From: Gammaproteobacteria bacterium
Lineage (GTDB): Bacteria; Pseudomonadota; Gammaproteobacteria; Ga0077554; Ga007554
Assembly (NCBI GenBank): GCA_020053945.1
Contig: JAGVME010000032.1
Span: 1 to 46,404, forward strand
DNA length: 46,404 bases
Reading direction: 5' to 3'
Part shown: piece by piece, positions 16,584-26,744 of the stretch
How positions within the stretch are numbered: position 1 is the first letter of the stretch
Layout: the number at the start of each line of letters is the position of its first letter
The notes under the pieces: model-generated
What the model saw: the letters and a program-made list of their open reading frames with translations, nothing else
Databases searched by the model: none
What the model was told of the DNA's origin: nothing
Position numbers and translations under genes: made by a program

Positions 16584-17827
16584 GCATCATCAATCAAATG
16601 TTGCGCGATCTGGAAAAGCGCCGCCCACAAGGTGTGACGCCTGGTGCGCAAGGAACAATAATGGGCCCGCCCGGTGTGGTAGGTAATATCCTGCTTACCT
16701 CCCCGGCGAAACGTAGCCCGTGGCGTGGCGCGCTGTGGATCTTGCCATTACTGGCCCTTGGCCTCTCTATTGGGATATTGGTAATTCGTCCCACCACTCT
16801 TGAAACGATGGGGATGACGCCACCCGCCCGCGTGATGCCCAACACCTCCACACTACCAAACCAACCTATTCCAGTACGGCCTGTGTCAGGCTCCATGATG
16901 CAGGGCAACCCATTGCCCATACCATCCCCCGTGATCATACCTGAACCTGAATTGGCCACAAAAGATAATAACGCAATAACCTCCATGGTGCCGACTGAGG
17001 CAACACCACCACCGATAACACCTCTACCTCTACTGCCGATGGGATCCCTATCTGCGCCAGGATCGGGTACCCCGCTCAACCCGGTACCATTGCAATCGGT
17101 TGCCGTAGAGAAGAAGCTTCCATCTATCGCTCCGTCAGTGCCCACGCAATTACCTGACAAGCAGCTTCGTACCTCTTCAGAAGAAGCCGCTGATGCAAGC
17201 ATCCCCAATAAACGCATCAAAGAAACCACGCCCGGCCAGCAAGCCGAAAACGAGTACCGCAAGGCAGTGGGATTATTGCAACAGGGACGGATGGCGCGCG
17301 CAATGGAAATCCTCGCCCAGGCACTGCAACTGGATGGCAGTCACGCCGCCGCACGGCAAACCCTGGTGGGTTTGCTGGTGGAAACAAAACGTTTTGATGA
17401 AGCGGAGCAGCGGTTGCAGGAAGGTTTAAAAGTTGACGCGGGCATTGATGCGAACCGGCCTGGCCTGACGATGATGCTGGCACGGCTGCAAGTGGAACGG
17501 GGCGACGCCCATGCCGGATTGGAAACACTGCAACGTGGTTTACCTGACGTACAAGAAAATGCGGCGGAACATGCCGACTATCAAGCATTCCTCGCCGCGC
17601 TTCTACAACGCGAAGGACAGCATGGGGAGGCCATCGGCCATTACCTTCAAGCCCTGCGCAAAACGCCCCAGGCAGGGAAATGGCTATTGGGGATTGGCAT
17701 CTCGCTGCAAGCGGAAAACCGCATGCAGGATGCCCAGGATGCCTTTGCGCGGGCCAAGGCATCCAATACCCTCAGCCCTGAACTGCTGGCGTTTGTGGAA
17801 CAGCGGTTAAAACAGATTAAGCGGTAA
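16580..17827 (+). CDS. mshN: MSHA biogenesis protein MshN (TPR)
   Basis: A 415-residue protein starting MSIINQMLRDLEKRR, the diagnostic MshN N-terminus. The ORF track begins 24 bp upstream within mshM; ATG 16580 is preferred. One transmembrane helix (LWILPLLALGLSIGILVI, ~47-65) is followed by a long Pro/Thr/Ser-rich periplasmic linker (~75-215). A C-terminal TPR array begins at 'NEYRKAVGLLQQGRMARAME' and runs to the end. It is the last gene of the msh locus and converges with nagZ five bases downstream, with no clear terminator between them. Confidence 0.9.
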   Translation: MSIINQMLRDLEKRRPQGVTPGAQGTIMGPPGVVGNILLTSPAKRSPWRGALWILPLLALGLSIGILVIRPTTLETMGMTPPARVMPNTSTLPNQPIPVRPVSGSMMQGNPLPIPSPVIIPEPELATKDNNAITSMVPTEATPPPITPLPLLPMGSLSAPGSGTPLNPVPLQSVAVEKKLPSIAPSVPTQLPDKQLRTSSEEAADASIPNKRIKETTPGQQAENEYRKAVGLLQQGRMARAMEILAQALQLDGSHAAARQTLVGLLVETKRFDEAEQRLQEGLKVDAGIDANRPGLTMMLARLQVERGDAHAGLETLQRGLPDVQENAAEHADYQAFLAALLQREGQHGEAIGHYLQALRKTPQAGKWLLGIGISLQAENRMQDAQDAFARAKASNTLSPELLAFVEQRLKQIKR

Positions 17828-17832
17828 AAACC

Positions 17833-18876
17833 TCACAACCAACTCATGGTCTGCGGCGGCATGGCTTTTTCCATTTCCATCACCGCCTGTTTCCATGCGG
17901 GGGCGGCATGCAGCTGCGTGCGGGTAATGGCATGGCGGCCATGCATGCGCATCAAGCGGAAGTGTGATGCGGGATCATTGTGGATACGCATACCGTCAAG
18001 GAGTTGCGCCATGGCGGTGAAATCATTACATGACAACACCATGTCACATCCCGCATCCAGTGCGGCATGGGCGCGGTCCACAATATTGCCTGCCACGCTG
18101 GCGCCTTCCATTTCCAGGTCATCACTGAAAATCACACCTTGAAAACCCAGGCGCTTGCGCAGCACTTCCTGCATCCAGAACGGTGAAAATCCCGCAGGCT
18201 CAGGGGCGGCTTGCGGGTAGATGACATGTGCAGGCATGATGCCTGCCAGGCCAAAGTGCACCATGCGTTCAAACGGCACTACATCTTCCAGATAAATGTC
18301 ATTGTAGCTGCGGTCATCCAGCGCAATGGCTATATGTGAATCTGGCGCCACGGCCCCGTGCCCCGGAAAATGCTTGCCCGTCGCCGCCATTCCCGCACGC
18401 TCCATGCCGATCATAAACGAGTGGGCAAGATCCGCGACAATTTCCGGGTTACGATGAAACGCACGGTCACCAATTACGCCGCTGACGCCATAATCAAGAT
18501 CCAATACCGGCGTAAAACTGAAATCCACGCCCACTGCCCGCAGCTCCACTGCCATCAACCAGCCAATAATGTCAGCCAGGTGTTTAGCGTGTTTGATGTC
18601 GCGCTCATACAGCACGCCCAGTTCGCGCATCGGTGGCAAGCGCGTAAATCCTTGGCGAAAACGCTGCACGCGCCCACCTTCATGATCCACCGCCACCAGC
18701 AAGTGTGGCTCACGTAACGCGTGGATATCGGCCACCAAGGCCGCGACCTGCTCTGGGTCAGCATAGTTACGCGTAAACAGAATCACGCCACCCACTTGCG
18801 GATGCCGCAGCATTTCGCGCTCTTGCGCGGTGAGCACCAACCCGGATACACCGAGCATGAGAGGGCCTAGAGACAT
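17833..18876 (-). CDS. nagZ: Beta-N-acetylhexosaminidase NagZ
   Basis: Cytoplasmic GH3 glycosidase of peptidoglycan recycling that removes GlcNAc from GlcNAc-anhydroMurNAc peptides. At 347 residues it has the NagZ size. Visible motifs are DHEGGRVQRFR, KHFPGHG, the catalytic His/Asp loop APDSH and the nucleophile Asp in FSDDLEMEGA. It converges with mshN. A 12-bp hairpin lies upstream, between nagZ and the minus-strand mltG gene, so nagZ may have its own promoter or depend on readthrough. Confidence 0.95.
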   Translation of the reverse strand: MSLGPLMLGVSGLVLTAQEREMLRHPQVGGVILFTRNYADPEQVAALVADIHALREPHLLVAVDHEGGRVQRFRQGFTRLPPMRELGVLYERDIKHAKHLADIIGWLMAVELRAVGVDFSFTPVLDLDYGVSGVIGDRAFHRNPEIVADLAHSFMIGMERAGMAATGKHFPGHGAVAPDSHIAIALDDRSYNDIYLEDVVPFERMVHFGLAGIMPAHVIYPQAAPEPAGFSPFWMQEVLRKRLGFQGVIFSDDLEMEGASVAGNIVDRAHAALDAGCDMVLSCNDFTAMAQLLDGMRIHNDPASHFRLMRMHGRHAITRTQLHAAPAWKQAVMEMEKAMPPQTMSWL

Positions 18877-18895
18877 TATTGGGTAAACTCCACTA

Positions 18896-18926
18896 TTGTC
18901 ATTTCTCGCGTTGGGAGAAATGACAA
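18896..18926. repeat. 12-bp hairpin between mltG and nagZ
   Basis: TTGTCATTTCTC (18896-18907) is the perfect reverse complement of GAGAAATGACAA (18915-18926), with a 7-nt loop. The TGTCATxTC core is shared with the palindrome at 6126-6190, suggesting one dispersed family. It may act as a terminator or attenuator for mltG. Confidence 0.7.
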
Positions 18927-18955
18927 CTCATCTATTCTGAGCGTCAGCATGGGAG

Positions 18956-19999
18956 TCACGAACCTCCCAACTGATATTTTCTCACGGCATTATTATGCTC
19001 TTGCAGCGTTTCAGAAAAATAATGCGTGCCATTGCCACGCGCGACGAAATACAGTGTTTCTCCTGGCGCAGGGTGCAATGCGGCATGAATCGCACCACCC
19101 CCTGGCATGGCGATTGGCGTCGGCGGCAGGCCTCTGCGCAAATAGGTATTATAGGGGGTATCGGTTTGTAAATCACGCTTGCGCAGGTTGCCGTCGAAGC
19201 TATCGCCCATGCCGTAAATCAGAGTAGGATCCGTCGCCAGCGCCATTCCGAGGTTCAGGCGCCGCACAAATACACCCGCGATTTGCGCACGTTCTTCAGC
19301 CGCACCCGTTTCGCGCTCGACAATAGATGCCATGATCAGTGCTTCATAGGGTGTTTTATAGGGGACGGTGCTATCACGTTGCGGCCATTCACTGGCCAAG
19401 CGTTGTTCCATCATGCGGTAGGCGCGTTGCAAGAATGCCACGTCACTAAAACCCCGTGAAAAACGATAGGTGTCGGGATAAAAACGCCCTTCGGGATGTT
19501 GGTCAGGCCAACCCAGCCTAGCCATGATCTGGCTGTTAGTAAGTCCCGACAAGGTATGCGTGATGACGGGGTGAGCATTGATCGCTGCCATCATTTGCTT
19601 GAACGTCCAGCCTTCCACCAGTGTCAGCGAATACTGCACCACTTTACCCGCCGCCATGTTATCCAGTAATTGACCCGCTGTCATGCCGGGAGCCAGCGCA
19701 TATTCGCCGGCCTTAATAATATACGCCTTGTTTTGGATCTTGCCCTGAAAAAGCGCCCACCACACCAGGTAGGTGGGGCGGCTCAACAGGCCGCGGCTCC
19801 CCAGGTCACGCGCCACATCACGCAGGGTAGCGCCAGATACTACTGTATACGACAGGGGCGGCGCATCGCCGCCATTCACATCGGCCGGAATATTCAATGG
19901 CGTTTCGGCGACGCTGCTAATGTCCATATAAACCCATACACCAGCAAAACTACCGATGAGGAGAAAGATGCCGACCAGTTTTAAAAAAATATTGCTCAT
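18956..19999 (-). CDS. mltG: Endolytic peptidoglycan transglycosylase MltG (YceG)
   Basis: Inner-membrane lytic transglycosylase proposed to terminate glycan strands. One N-terminal transmembrane helix (LVGIFLLIGSFAGVWVYMD, residues ~8-26) is followed by a LysM-like segment and the YceG domain with MASIVERETG, holding the catalytic Glu, and GNLRKRDLQTDTPYNTY. The ORF track begins 69 bp earlier inside pabC; ATG 19999 overlaps the pabC stop (ATGA) and gives the normal length of 347 residues. The pabC-mltG pairing is common in gammaproteobacteria, where tmk and holB usually follow; here nagZ follows instead. Confidence 0.94.
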   Translation of the reverse strand: MSNIFLKLVGIFLLIGSFAGVWVYMDISSVAETPLNIPADVNGGDAPPLSYTVVSGATLRDVARDLGSRGLLSRPTYLVWWALFQGKIQNKAYIIKAGEYALAPGMTAGQLLDNMAAGKVVQYSLTLVEGWTFKQMMAAINAHPVITHTLSGLTNSQIMARLGWPDQHPEGRFYPDTYRFSRGFSDVAFLQRAYRMMEQRLASEWPQRDSTVPYKTPYEALIMASIVERETGAAEERAQIAGVFVRRLNLGMALATDPTLIYGMGDSFDGNLRKRDLQTDTPYNTYLRRGLPPTPIAMPGGGAIHAALHPAPGETLYFVARGNGTHYFSETLQEHNNAVRKYQLGGS

Positions 20000-20844
20000 G
20001 ATACAGCGCTGTCCCGCAATTTTGCCATGATATCTGAGGTTATCGGTCCATTCACCTGAAAACTGCACCCCGGAATACCCATGATTTCACGCACTGGCCA
20101 TATCCCAATCACGCTATTGCACAAAAATACCTCGTCAGCCGAAATGACCTCTTCTAACGCCAGGGCGGCAATGGCGCTCGGTATACCTGCCGTACGCGCA
20201 TAGGCCAAAATCCAGCTACGCATCACACCCGCCACGCCACACTGCGATACATCCGGTGTTAACAATTGCCCGTTGCGCACCACAAACAGGTTAGTCATCG
20301 TGCCTTCAATTACGTTACCCTGAATATCGAGCATCAAGCCTTCCGGCACATTCGCATCATCCCATTCACTGCGCGCCAGCACCTGTTCCAGGCGATTAAG
20401 ATGTTTGATGCCTGCTAGCGCTGGATTCCACCCCAAACGCGTGGCACACACACGCACTGCCACACCTTCACTCCAGAAAGCCATGGGGTAATCCGGCCAG
20501 GGGTAGAGCGCCAAGATGCGCGTAACCTGAGCGGATAAGGGCGGTGGCGCCCGGTAGCCGCGTCCGCCACTACCACGAGTGATGATGATTTTCAGCACGC
20601 CCTGCGTTTCACCACTACATAACGATAGCGCCTCGCTACGCAGCAGCGCCAGATCAGGCCCAAGGAAATTAGGAAAGTTCAAGCGTTGGCAACTCAACCG
20701 CAAACGCTGCATGTGCCTATCCCACAGCGCAGGCTCACCGTTGATCACCGCAAAAGTTTCAAACAGGCCATCGCCATAGTGCAGACCGCGATCATGCACA
20801 TCAATGCAATTAGCAGGAACGCCATTGACCAGGGTGGTCGTCAC
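19996..20844 (-). CDS. pabC: Aminodeoxychorismate lyase PabC
   Basis: PLP-dependent class IV enzyme that cleaves 4-amino-4-deoxychorismate to p-aminobenzoate for folate synthesis. It shows the N-terminal RGLHYGDGLFET motif, the catalytic Lys in GIKHLNRLEQVLAR and the signature EGTMTNLF. Its 282 residues are typical. Its start overlaps pabB (20841-20844) and its end overlaps mltG, so the three are translationally coupled. Confidence 0.94.
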   Translation of the reverse strand: MTTTLVNGVPANCIDVHDRGLHYGDGLFETFAVINGEPALWDRHMQRLRLSCQRLNFPNFLGPDLALLRSEALSLCSGETQGVLKIIITRGSGGRGYRAPPPLSAQVTRILALYPWPDYPMAFWSEGVAVRVCATRLGWNPALAGIKHLNRLEQVLARSEWDDANVPEGLMLDIQGNVIEGTMTNLFVVRNGQLLTPDVSQCGVAGVMRSWILAYARTAGIPSAIAALALEEVISADEVFLCNSVIGIWPVREIMGIPGCSFQVNGPITSDIMAKLRDSAVS

Positions 20845-22421
20845 CCACTCGCCCCCAGCGCCAACAACAACCCCCGCGCCTTGGCGCGTGTTTCCTGTAA
20901 CTCGGCGTCAGGAACGGAATCCGCCACAATCCCCGCGCCGACACGAAATTGCACATCACCATTTTCCACCAGCATGGTACGAATCAAAATATTCAGGTCC
21001 ATATTTCCATTATGATTCAGGTAACCCATTGCGCCAGTATATGGCCCACGTGGCGTCTGCTCCAGCTCGGCAATGATTTCCATGCAGCGCACTTTGGGGC
21101 AGCCCGTAATGGTGCCACCCGGAAACACCGCGCGTATCACTTGCCCCGGCGTCACCTCAGGGCGTTTAATGCCGCGCACATTGGAAACAATGTGATGCAC
21201 ATGGGCGTACGATTCCAGCACCATCAATTCATCCACCTGCACGCTACCGGGTACGCACACACGACCCAGATCATTACGTTCCAGGTCGATCAGCATCACA
21301 TGCTCGGCACGTTCTTTCGGATGCGCCAGCAACGCCTGTGACAACGCAACATCTTCATCACCCATCCCGCGCGGACGTGTACCGGCAATCGGCCGCACCT
21401 CAATGACATCACCCTGCACCCGCACCAGACGCTCGGGCGACGAACTCAAAATCGCGCTGGCCGCTCCCGGCGTCGTGCCTCCTGCGTCGTACATGGATGT
21501 ACAAGTGTCGCCAGAAGCAGGATACTGGAAGCGATCGGCACTAGCAGAACCCTTCGCTTCCGCTCTTCCCTGTGCGTCGCCCTTATAGAGCGCGACACCC
21601 GCAAACGGCGCGGGATTGTTTTTCCGCAAGCCCTGGTAAAGTTGCATATAACTTACATCAGGCGCCAACGTGGCGCGATATCCCCGCGACAAATTTACCT
21701 GAAACACATCGCCTGCCACGATATATTCCTTAATACGCCGCACACCGTCCAGAAAACGCGTGGGATCATCCTCCTGCAGTGCGCTTATCGGCGCGGCCAC
21801 TTCGGCGTGAGGTTCCACTGTTAAATGCTCAAGGTCATGCGCCATCCTATCGAGCAATACTGCATCTTCAGCCACAAGGAAGGTGCATTGGACATGATGA
21901 TCAACAATCACTGCCGCGGGAATACGTGTAGCAAACGCGATGGGCAGCCGTGATGTGCTGAGCGGCTCCTGCCCGCTTAGCTCCTCCCGCGCTTCCCCGT
22001 GCGTTTCGGCGCCGGCCAATGCCAAGCGCGGCTCAATTTGCGCTGCCAACCCATACCCCAGATAAATAAACCAGCCGCCGGAAAACGGCAACACAGGGTC
22101 CACCTCAGTAGATGACAGCGCCGCCTCATGCGCCCACGCATCGTCCAGTGCCTGCAAAAAATTCGCCGCACCGGGGACGAAGGGAGCTGCGAGCGCCAGA
22201 GAAGACGGGGACCCGGAAGTGGCAGAAACGTGGGACGTGGCATTACCCGCCAACACCAAGGTTTTGCCAGGAAAGGCGAACAGTATGTCATAACGCGCAG
22301 GCAGGATGCCGGGAGCGGCCGACGTACCATGCGCCACACTTTCGAGCAAAAAAGGGTAGCGTTCGGCATGGGCGCCATGCAAACGCAGAAGATCAGGATA
22401 GATAGGTAGTTGACGTATCAC
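20841..22421 (-). CDS. pabB: Aminodeoxychorismate synthase component I PabB, with repeat-derived insertions
   Basis: Chorismate-utilising enzyme that makes aminodeoxychorismate with PabA. At 526 residues it is longer than the usual ~450-460. Conserved blocks are intact: RIKEYIVAGDVFQVNLSR, SSSPERLVRV, RPIAGTRPRG, the DLERNDLGRV motif, and the C-terminal FPGGTITGCPK. Between ALYKGD and AILSSSPERL sits about 40 extra residues that include YPASGDTCTSMYDAG, encoded by the two-hairpin repeat at 21484-21541. Two more family-atypical segments (SAAPGILPA; the SATSGSPSSLALAAP region) coincide with partial copies. Start is GTG. All inserts keep the frame and fall outside the core motifs, so activity is probably kept. 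Confidence 0.92.
   Translation of the reverse strand: MIRQLPIYPDLLRLHGAHAERYPFLLESVAHGTSAAPGILPARYDILFAFPGKTLVLAGNATSHVSATSGSPSSLALAAPFVPGAANFLQALDDAWAHEAALSSTEVDPVLPFSGGWFIYLGYGLAAQIEPRLALAGAETHGEAREELSGQEPLSTSRLPIAFATRIPAAVIVDHHVQCTFLVAEDAVLLDRMAHDLEHLTVEPHAEVAAPISALQEDDPTRFLDGVRRIKEYIVAGDVFQVNLSRGYRATLAPDVSYMQLYQGLRKNNPAPFAGVALYKGDAQGRAEAKGSASADRFQYPASGDTCTSMYDAGGTTPGAASAILSSSPERLVRVQGDVIEVRPIAGTRPRGMGDEDVALSQALLAHPKERAEHVMLIDLERNDLGRVCVPGSVQVDELMVLESYAHVHHIVSNVRGIKRPEVTPGQVIRAVFPGGTITGCPKVRCMEIIAELEQTPRGPYTGAMGYLNHNGNMDLNILIRTMLVENGDVQFRVGAGIVADSVPDAELQETRAKARGLLLALGASG
21484..21541. repeat. Two-hairpin repeat, copy A (in frame in pabB)
   Basis: Hairpin 1 is GTACATGGATGTAC (21489-21502). 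After a 4-nt spacer, hairpin 2 runs from GTCGC (21507-21511) to GCGAT (21531-21535), with AGCAGGAT in its head. Spacing is identical to copies B, C and D. Sequence to the left of hairpin 1 (GGCCGCTCCCGGC) also resembles the reverse complement of the hairpin 2 half, so this locus may be a larger imperfect palindrome. In pabB it is read in a frame different from that used in rfbB and rfbD. Confidence 0.85.
22165..22225. repeat. Two-hairpin repeat, degenerate copy F (in pabB)
   Basis: The segment starting CGCCGCACCGGGGACG matches the left end of copy C (CGCCGCACAGGGACG), and GCGCCAGAGAAG followed by CCCGGAAG resembles the hairpin 2 region. It encodes a PabB stretch absent from typical homologues as I remember them. 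Divergence makes this assignment tentative. Confidence 0.4.
22296..22330. repeat. Two-hairpin repeat, partial copy E (in pabB)
   Basis: GGCAGGATGCCGGGAGCGGCCG (22300-22321) closely matches the head and right arm of hairpin 2 in copy C. Hairpin 1 is not present. It encodes SAAPGILPA near the PabB N-terminus, using the same frame (GILP) as rfbB and rfbD. Confidence 0.55.
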
Positions 22422-22465
22422 TTTAAGGGCTTTTCTAACATAGGAAGCATGTTGTCATGTTGCTG

Positions 22466-22545
22466 GAGGCAGCCGCTCCGGCTGCTGCGCCGCCCATGGA
22501 TGGGCCAGTGTCGCCAGAAGCAGGATGCTGGAAGCGACTGGCACT
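22466..22545. repeat. Two-hairpin repeat, intergenic copy B (pabB-leuS gap)
   Basis: Hairpin 1 is GCCCATGGATGGGC (22492-22505). Hairpin 2 runs from GTCGC (22510-22514) to GCGAC (22534-22538). Compared with copy A, both sides of hairpin 1 changed together (TA/TA to CC/GG), which keeps the pairing. A further perfect hairpin, GCAGCCG/CGGCTGC, lies immediately to the left. The 62-codon minus-strand ORF here (22435-22623) is a translation of the repeat and is not supported as a gene. Confidence 0.85.
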
Positions 22546-22628
22546 AGCACATCCGTGTACGTCGAGTGTCAAAATACTGAAGAATGGGGGTGATAACAAG
22601 TAATGACGCCTTCCATTGCACAAACAAG

Positions 22629-25172
<2,544 letters not shown>

Positions 25173-25204
25173 CTACATTGATCAGTCAACATGACAATAG
25201 GGTG

Positions 25205-26083
25205 TTAAGGCTCATTCTCATACGGTGACAGCTTGAGCGTTTTCAGGGCTTTTTTCAGGCCATCGAGGCTAATGGCTTCTACAAAGCCATCAATACCGGC
25301 TTCTTTGGTCGCGGGGTCTTTGGCTTTTACGGCGAGCGCCGCCGCTTTTAATTTTTCCGCCAATGCGGCATCCACATGTTCTGTCGCCATTAAAAACCAT
25401 TCGGGATACAGGTTCGTGCTATGTAAATGCGGTAGCTCATCATGTTTTTGATCCAATACCACAATTTTGCGCAAGTCGATCAAACCAGCTTTTGCCATGC
25501 TCTCCAGCACGCCACTCCTGACCAAGCCCGCATCCATCATCCCTAGCTCTACTTCCAGCGGAATTTCATCCTGGCGGCGCGCTTCTTTGAACAGGGCAAA
25601 ATCCTTGTGCGGGTCAATACCTTTTTTCATCAAATGATACGCCTGAAATACATACCCCCCCGCCGAAGTGCCAATTTGATAGCCCATGACTTTTTTACCT
25701 TTCAAGTCGGCGACACGCATAATACCACTGCGCTGGCTGGCAATAATAACCCCCGCAAAATAAGGCGTGCCCTGCGCTTTCACCGTTGCCAAAGGTTGCG
25801 CATGGTATTTCTCAGCGACAATCACGGCCGACACGGGATTAACCAACGCAAAATCCACATCGCCATTGCCAATGGCCTCGGTAATTTTTGCGGGGGCATA
25901 CGGCATGATCAGGATATCCTTGCCGATTTTAACGCCAAGTTGTTTAACCAGGGCTTGCCACTTGGCGGTTTCCACCGAACCCCGCGGCGCATTGATGGCC
26001 AGCTTGACCGTATCAGCCTGGGCCACGCCCCAGCATACGCCAAACAGCATAATAACCATCGGACCAAAAAAACGGATCTTCAT
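25205..26083 (-). CDS. PhnD-like phosphate/phosphonate-type substrate-binding protein (orphan)
   Basis: A 292-residue periplasmic binding protein of the PhnD superfamily, with an N-terminal signal peptide (IMLFGVCWGVAQA, cleavage near residue 23). Typical features are the opening VKLAINAPRG..., the GDVDFALVNPVSAVIVAEKY block near 80-95, the LKGKKVMGYQIGTSAGGYVF hinge motif and an LYPEWFLMATEHV segment. No permease or ATPase gene (phnE/phnC) is adjacent, so it may be a sensor or an orphan receptor. The ligand is unknown; phosphate, phosphite, phosphonate or another oxyanion are possible. It is divergent from the zinc-ribbon gene across a 163-bp gap. Confidence 0.85.
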   Translation of the reverse strand: MKIRFFGPMVIMLFGVCWGVAQADTVKLAINAPRGSVETAKWQALVKQLGVKIGKDILIMPYAPAKITEAIGNGDVDFALVNPVSAVIVAEKYHAQPLATVKAQGTPYFAGVIIASQRSGIMRVADLKGKKVMGYQIGTSAGGYVFQAYHLMKKGIDPHKDFALFKEARRQDEIPLEVELGMMDAGLVRSGVLESMAKAGLIDLRKIVVLDQKHDELPHLHSTNLYPEWFLMATEHVDAALAEKLKAAALAVKAKDPATKEAGIDGFVEAISLDGLKKALKTLKLSPYENEP

Positions 26084-26246
26084 AAGGTGTTCATCTCAAA
26101 ATTTCCATCCATTTTAACTTTTTATTTTACCTCAGGAGGAGGCTTGATGGGCGTATATGCCCTGCCAGTATAAAAAATGCCCGGGTTTTCTATACCTATT
26201 GGCGTATGATACCCTATATTACCTGATGACTCTTAAGGATATTGCC

Positions 26247-26744
26247 ATGAAGCCGCGCAACGAAAAACATCTGCACGCCTATGACCATATGATGGAACAG
26301 GTGAAAACCCTGGCGGATCATCTGGGCTATCAAAACCTCAAGCATGCCATCCAGATTGCCAAAAATAACGCCGTGGAAGTGGGTGAGTTGACACGTGAAG
26401 AGGCCGAGCTCATTGGTGATTACCTGATGCGTGACCTGGAAGACGCGGGCCACTATCTGGCGGATAATGGCGGCGAACTGAAAGATTGGTTGCGTTTCGA
26501 TTTGGAACTGATTGAAGAACGTTTGCTGGAGATGTTTGCGCTGGCGGCAGACAAAACCAAACTGGAGTTCATGCAACTCGCCGAACGTGCAAGGCGCGCG
26601 GACGAATACCACACCGGCAGTATTACCAGCATTGGGACTTTGGAGTGTACAAACTGCGGCGAGCTATTGCGCTTTCATGCCACCAGCCACATTCCCCCCT
26701 GCCCAAAATGCCATGGCAGCGTTTTCAGGCGGGTTACGGCGTAA
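26247..26744 (+). CDS. Zinc-ribbon-containing protein (DUF1451 family)
   Basis: A 165-residue soluble protein: a helical N-terminal region (~1-120, rich in Glu/Leu, coiled-coil prone) and a C-terminal zinc ribbon with CTNCGE and CPKCHG. This matches DUF1451, whose function I do not know. The ORF track begins at 26157; ATG 26247 has AAGGA seven bases upstream and gives the family start MKPRNEKHLHAYDHMMEQV. Its 3' end overlaps the convergent symporter gene by 11 bp. Confidence 0.85.
   Translation: MKPRNEKHLHAYDHMMEQVKTLADHLGYQNLKHAIQIAKNNAVEVGELTREEAELIGDYLMRDLEDAGHYLADNGGELKDWLRFDLELIEERLLEMFALAADKTKLEFMQLAERARRADEYHTGSITSIGTLECTNCGELLRFHATSHIPPCPKCHGSVFRRVTA

Noticed and set aside
22435-22623. 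62-codon minus-strand ORF in the pabB-leuS gap
   Set aside because: Its translation is the two-hairpin repeat (copy B); no ribosome-binding site or family resemblance.
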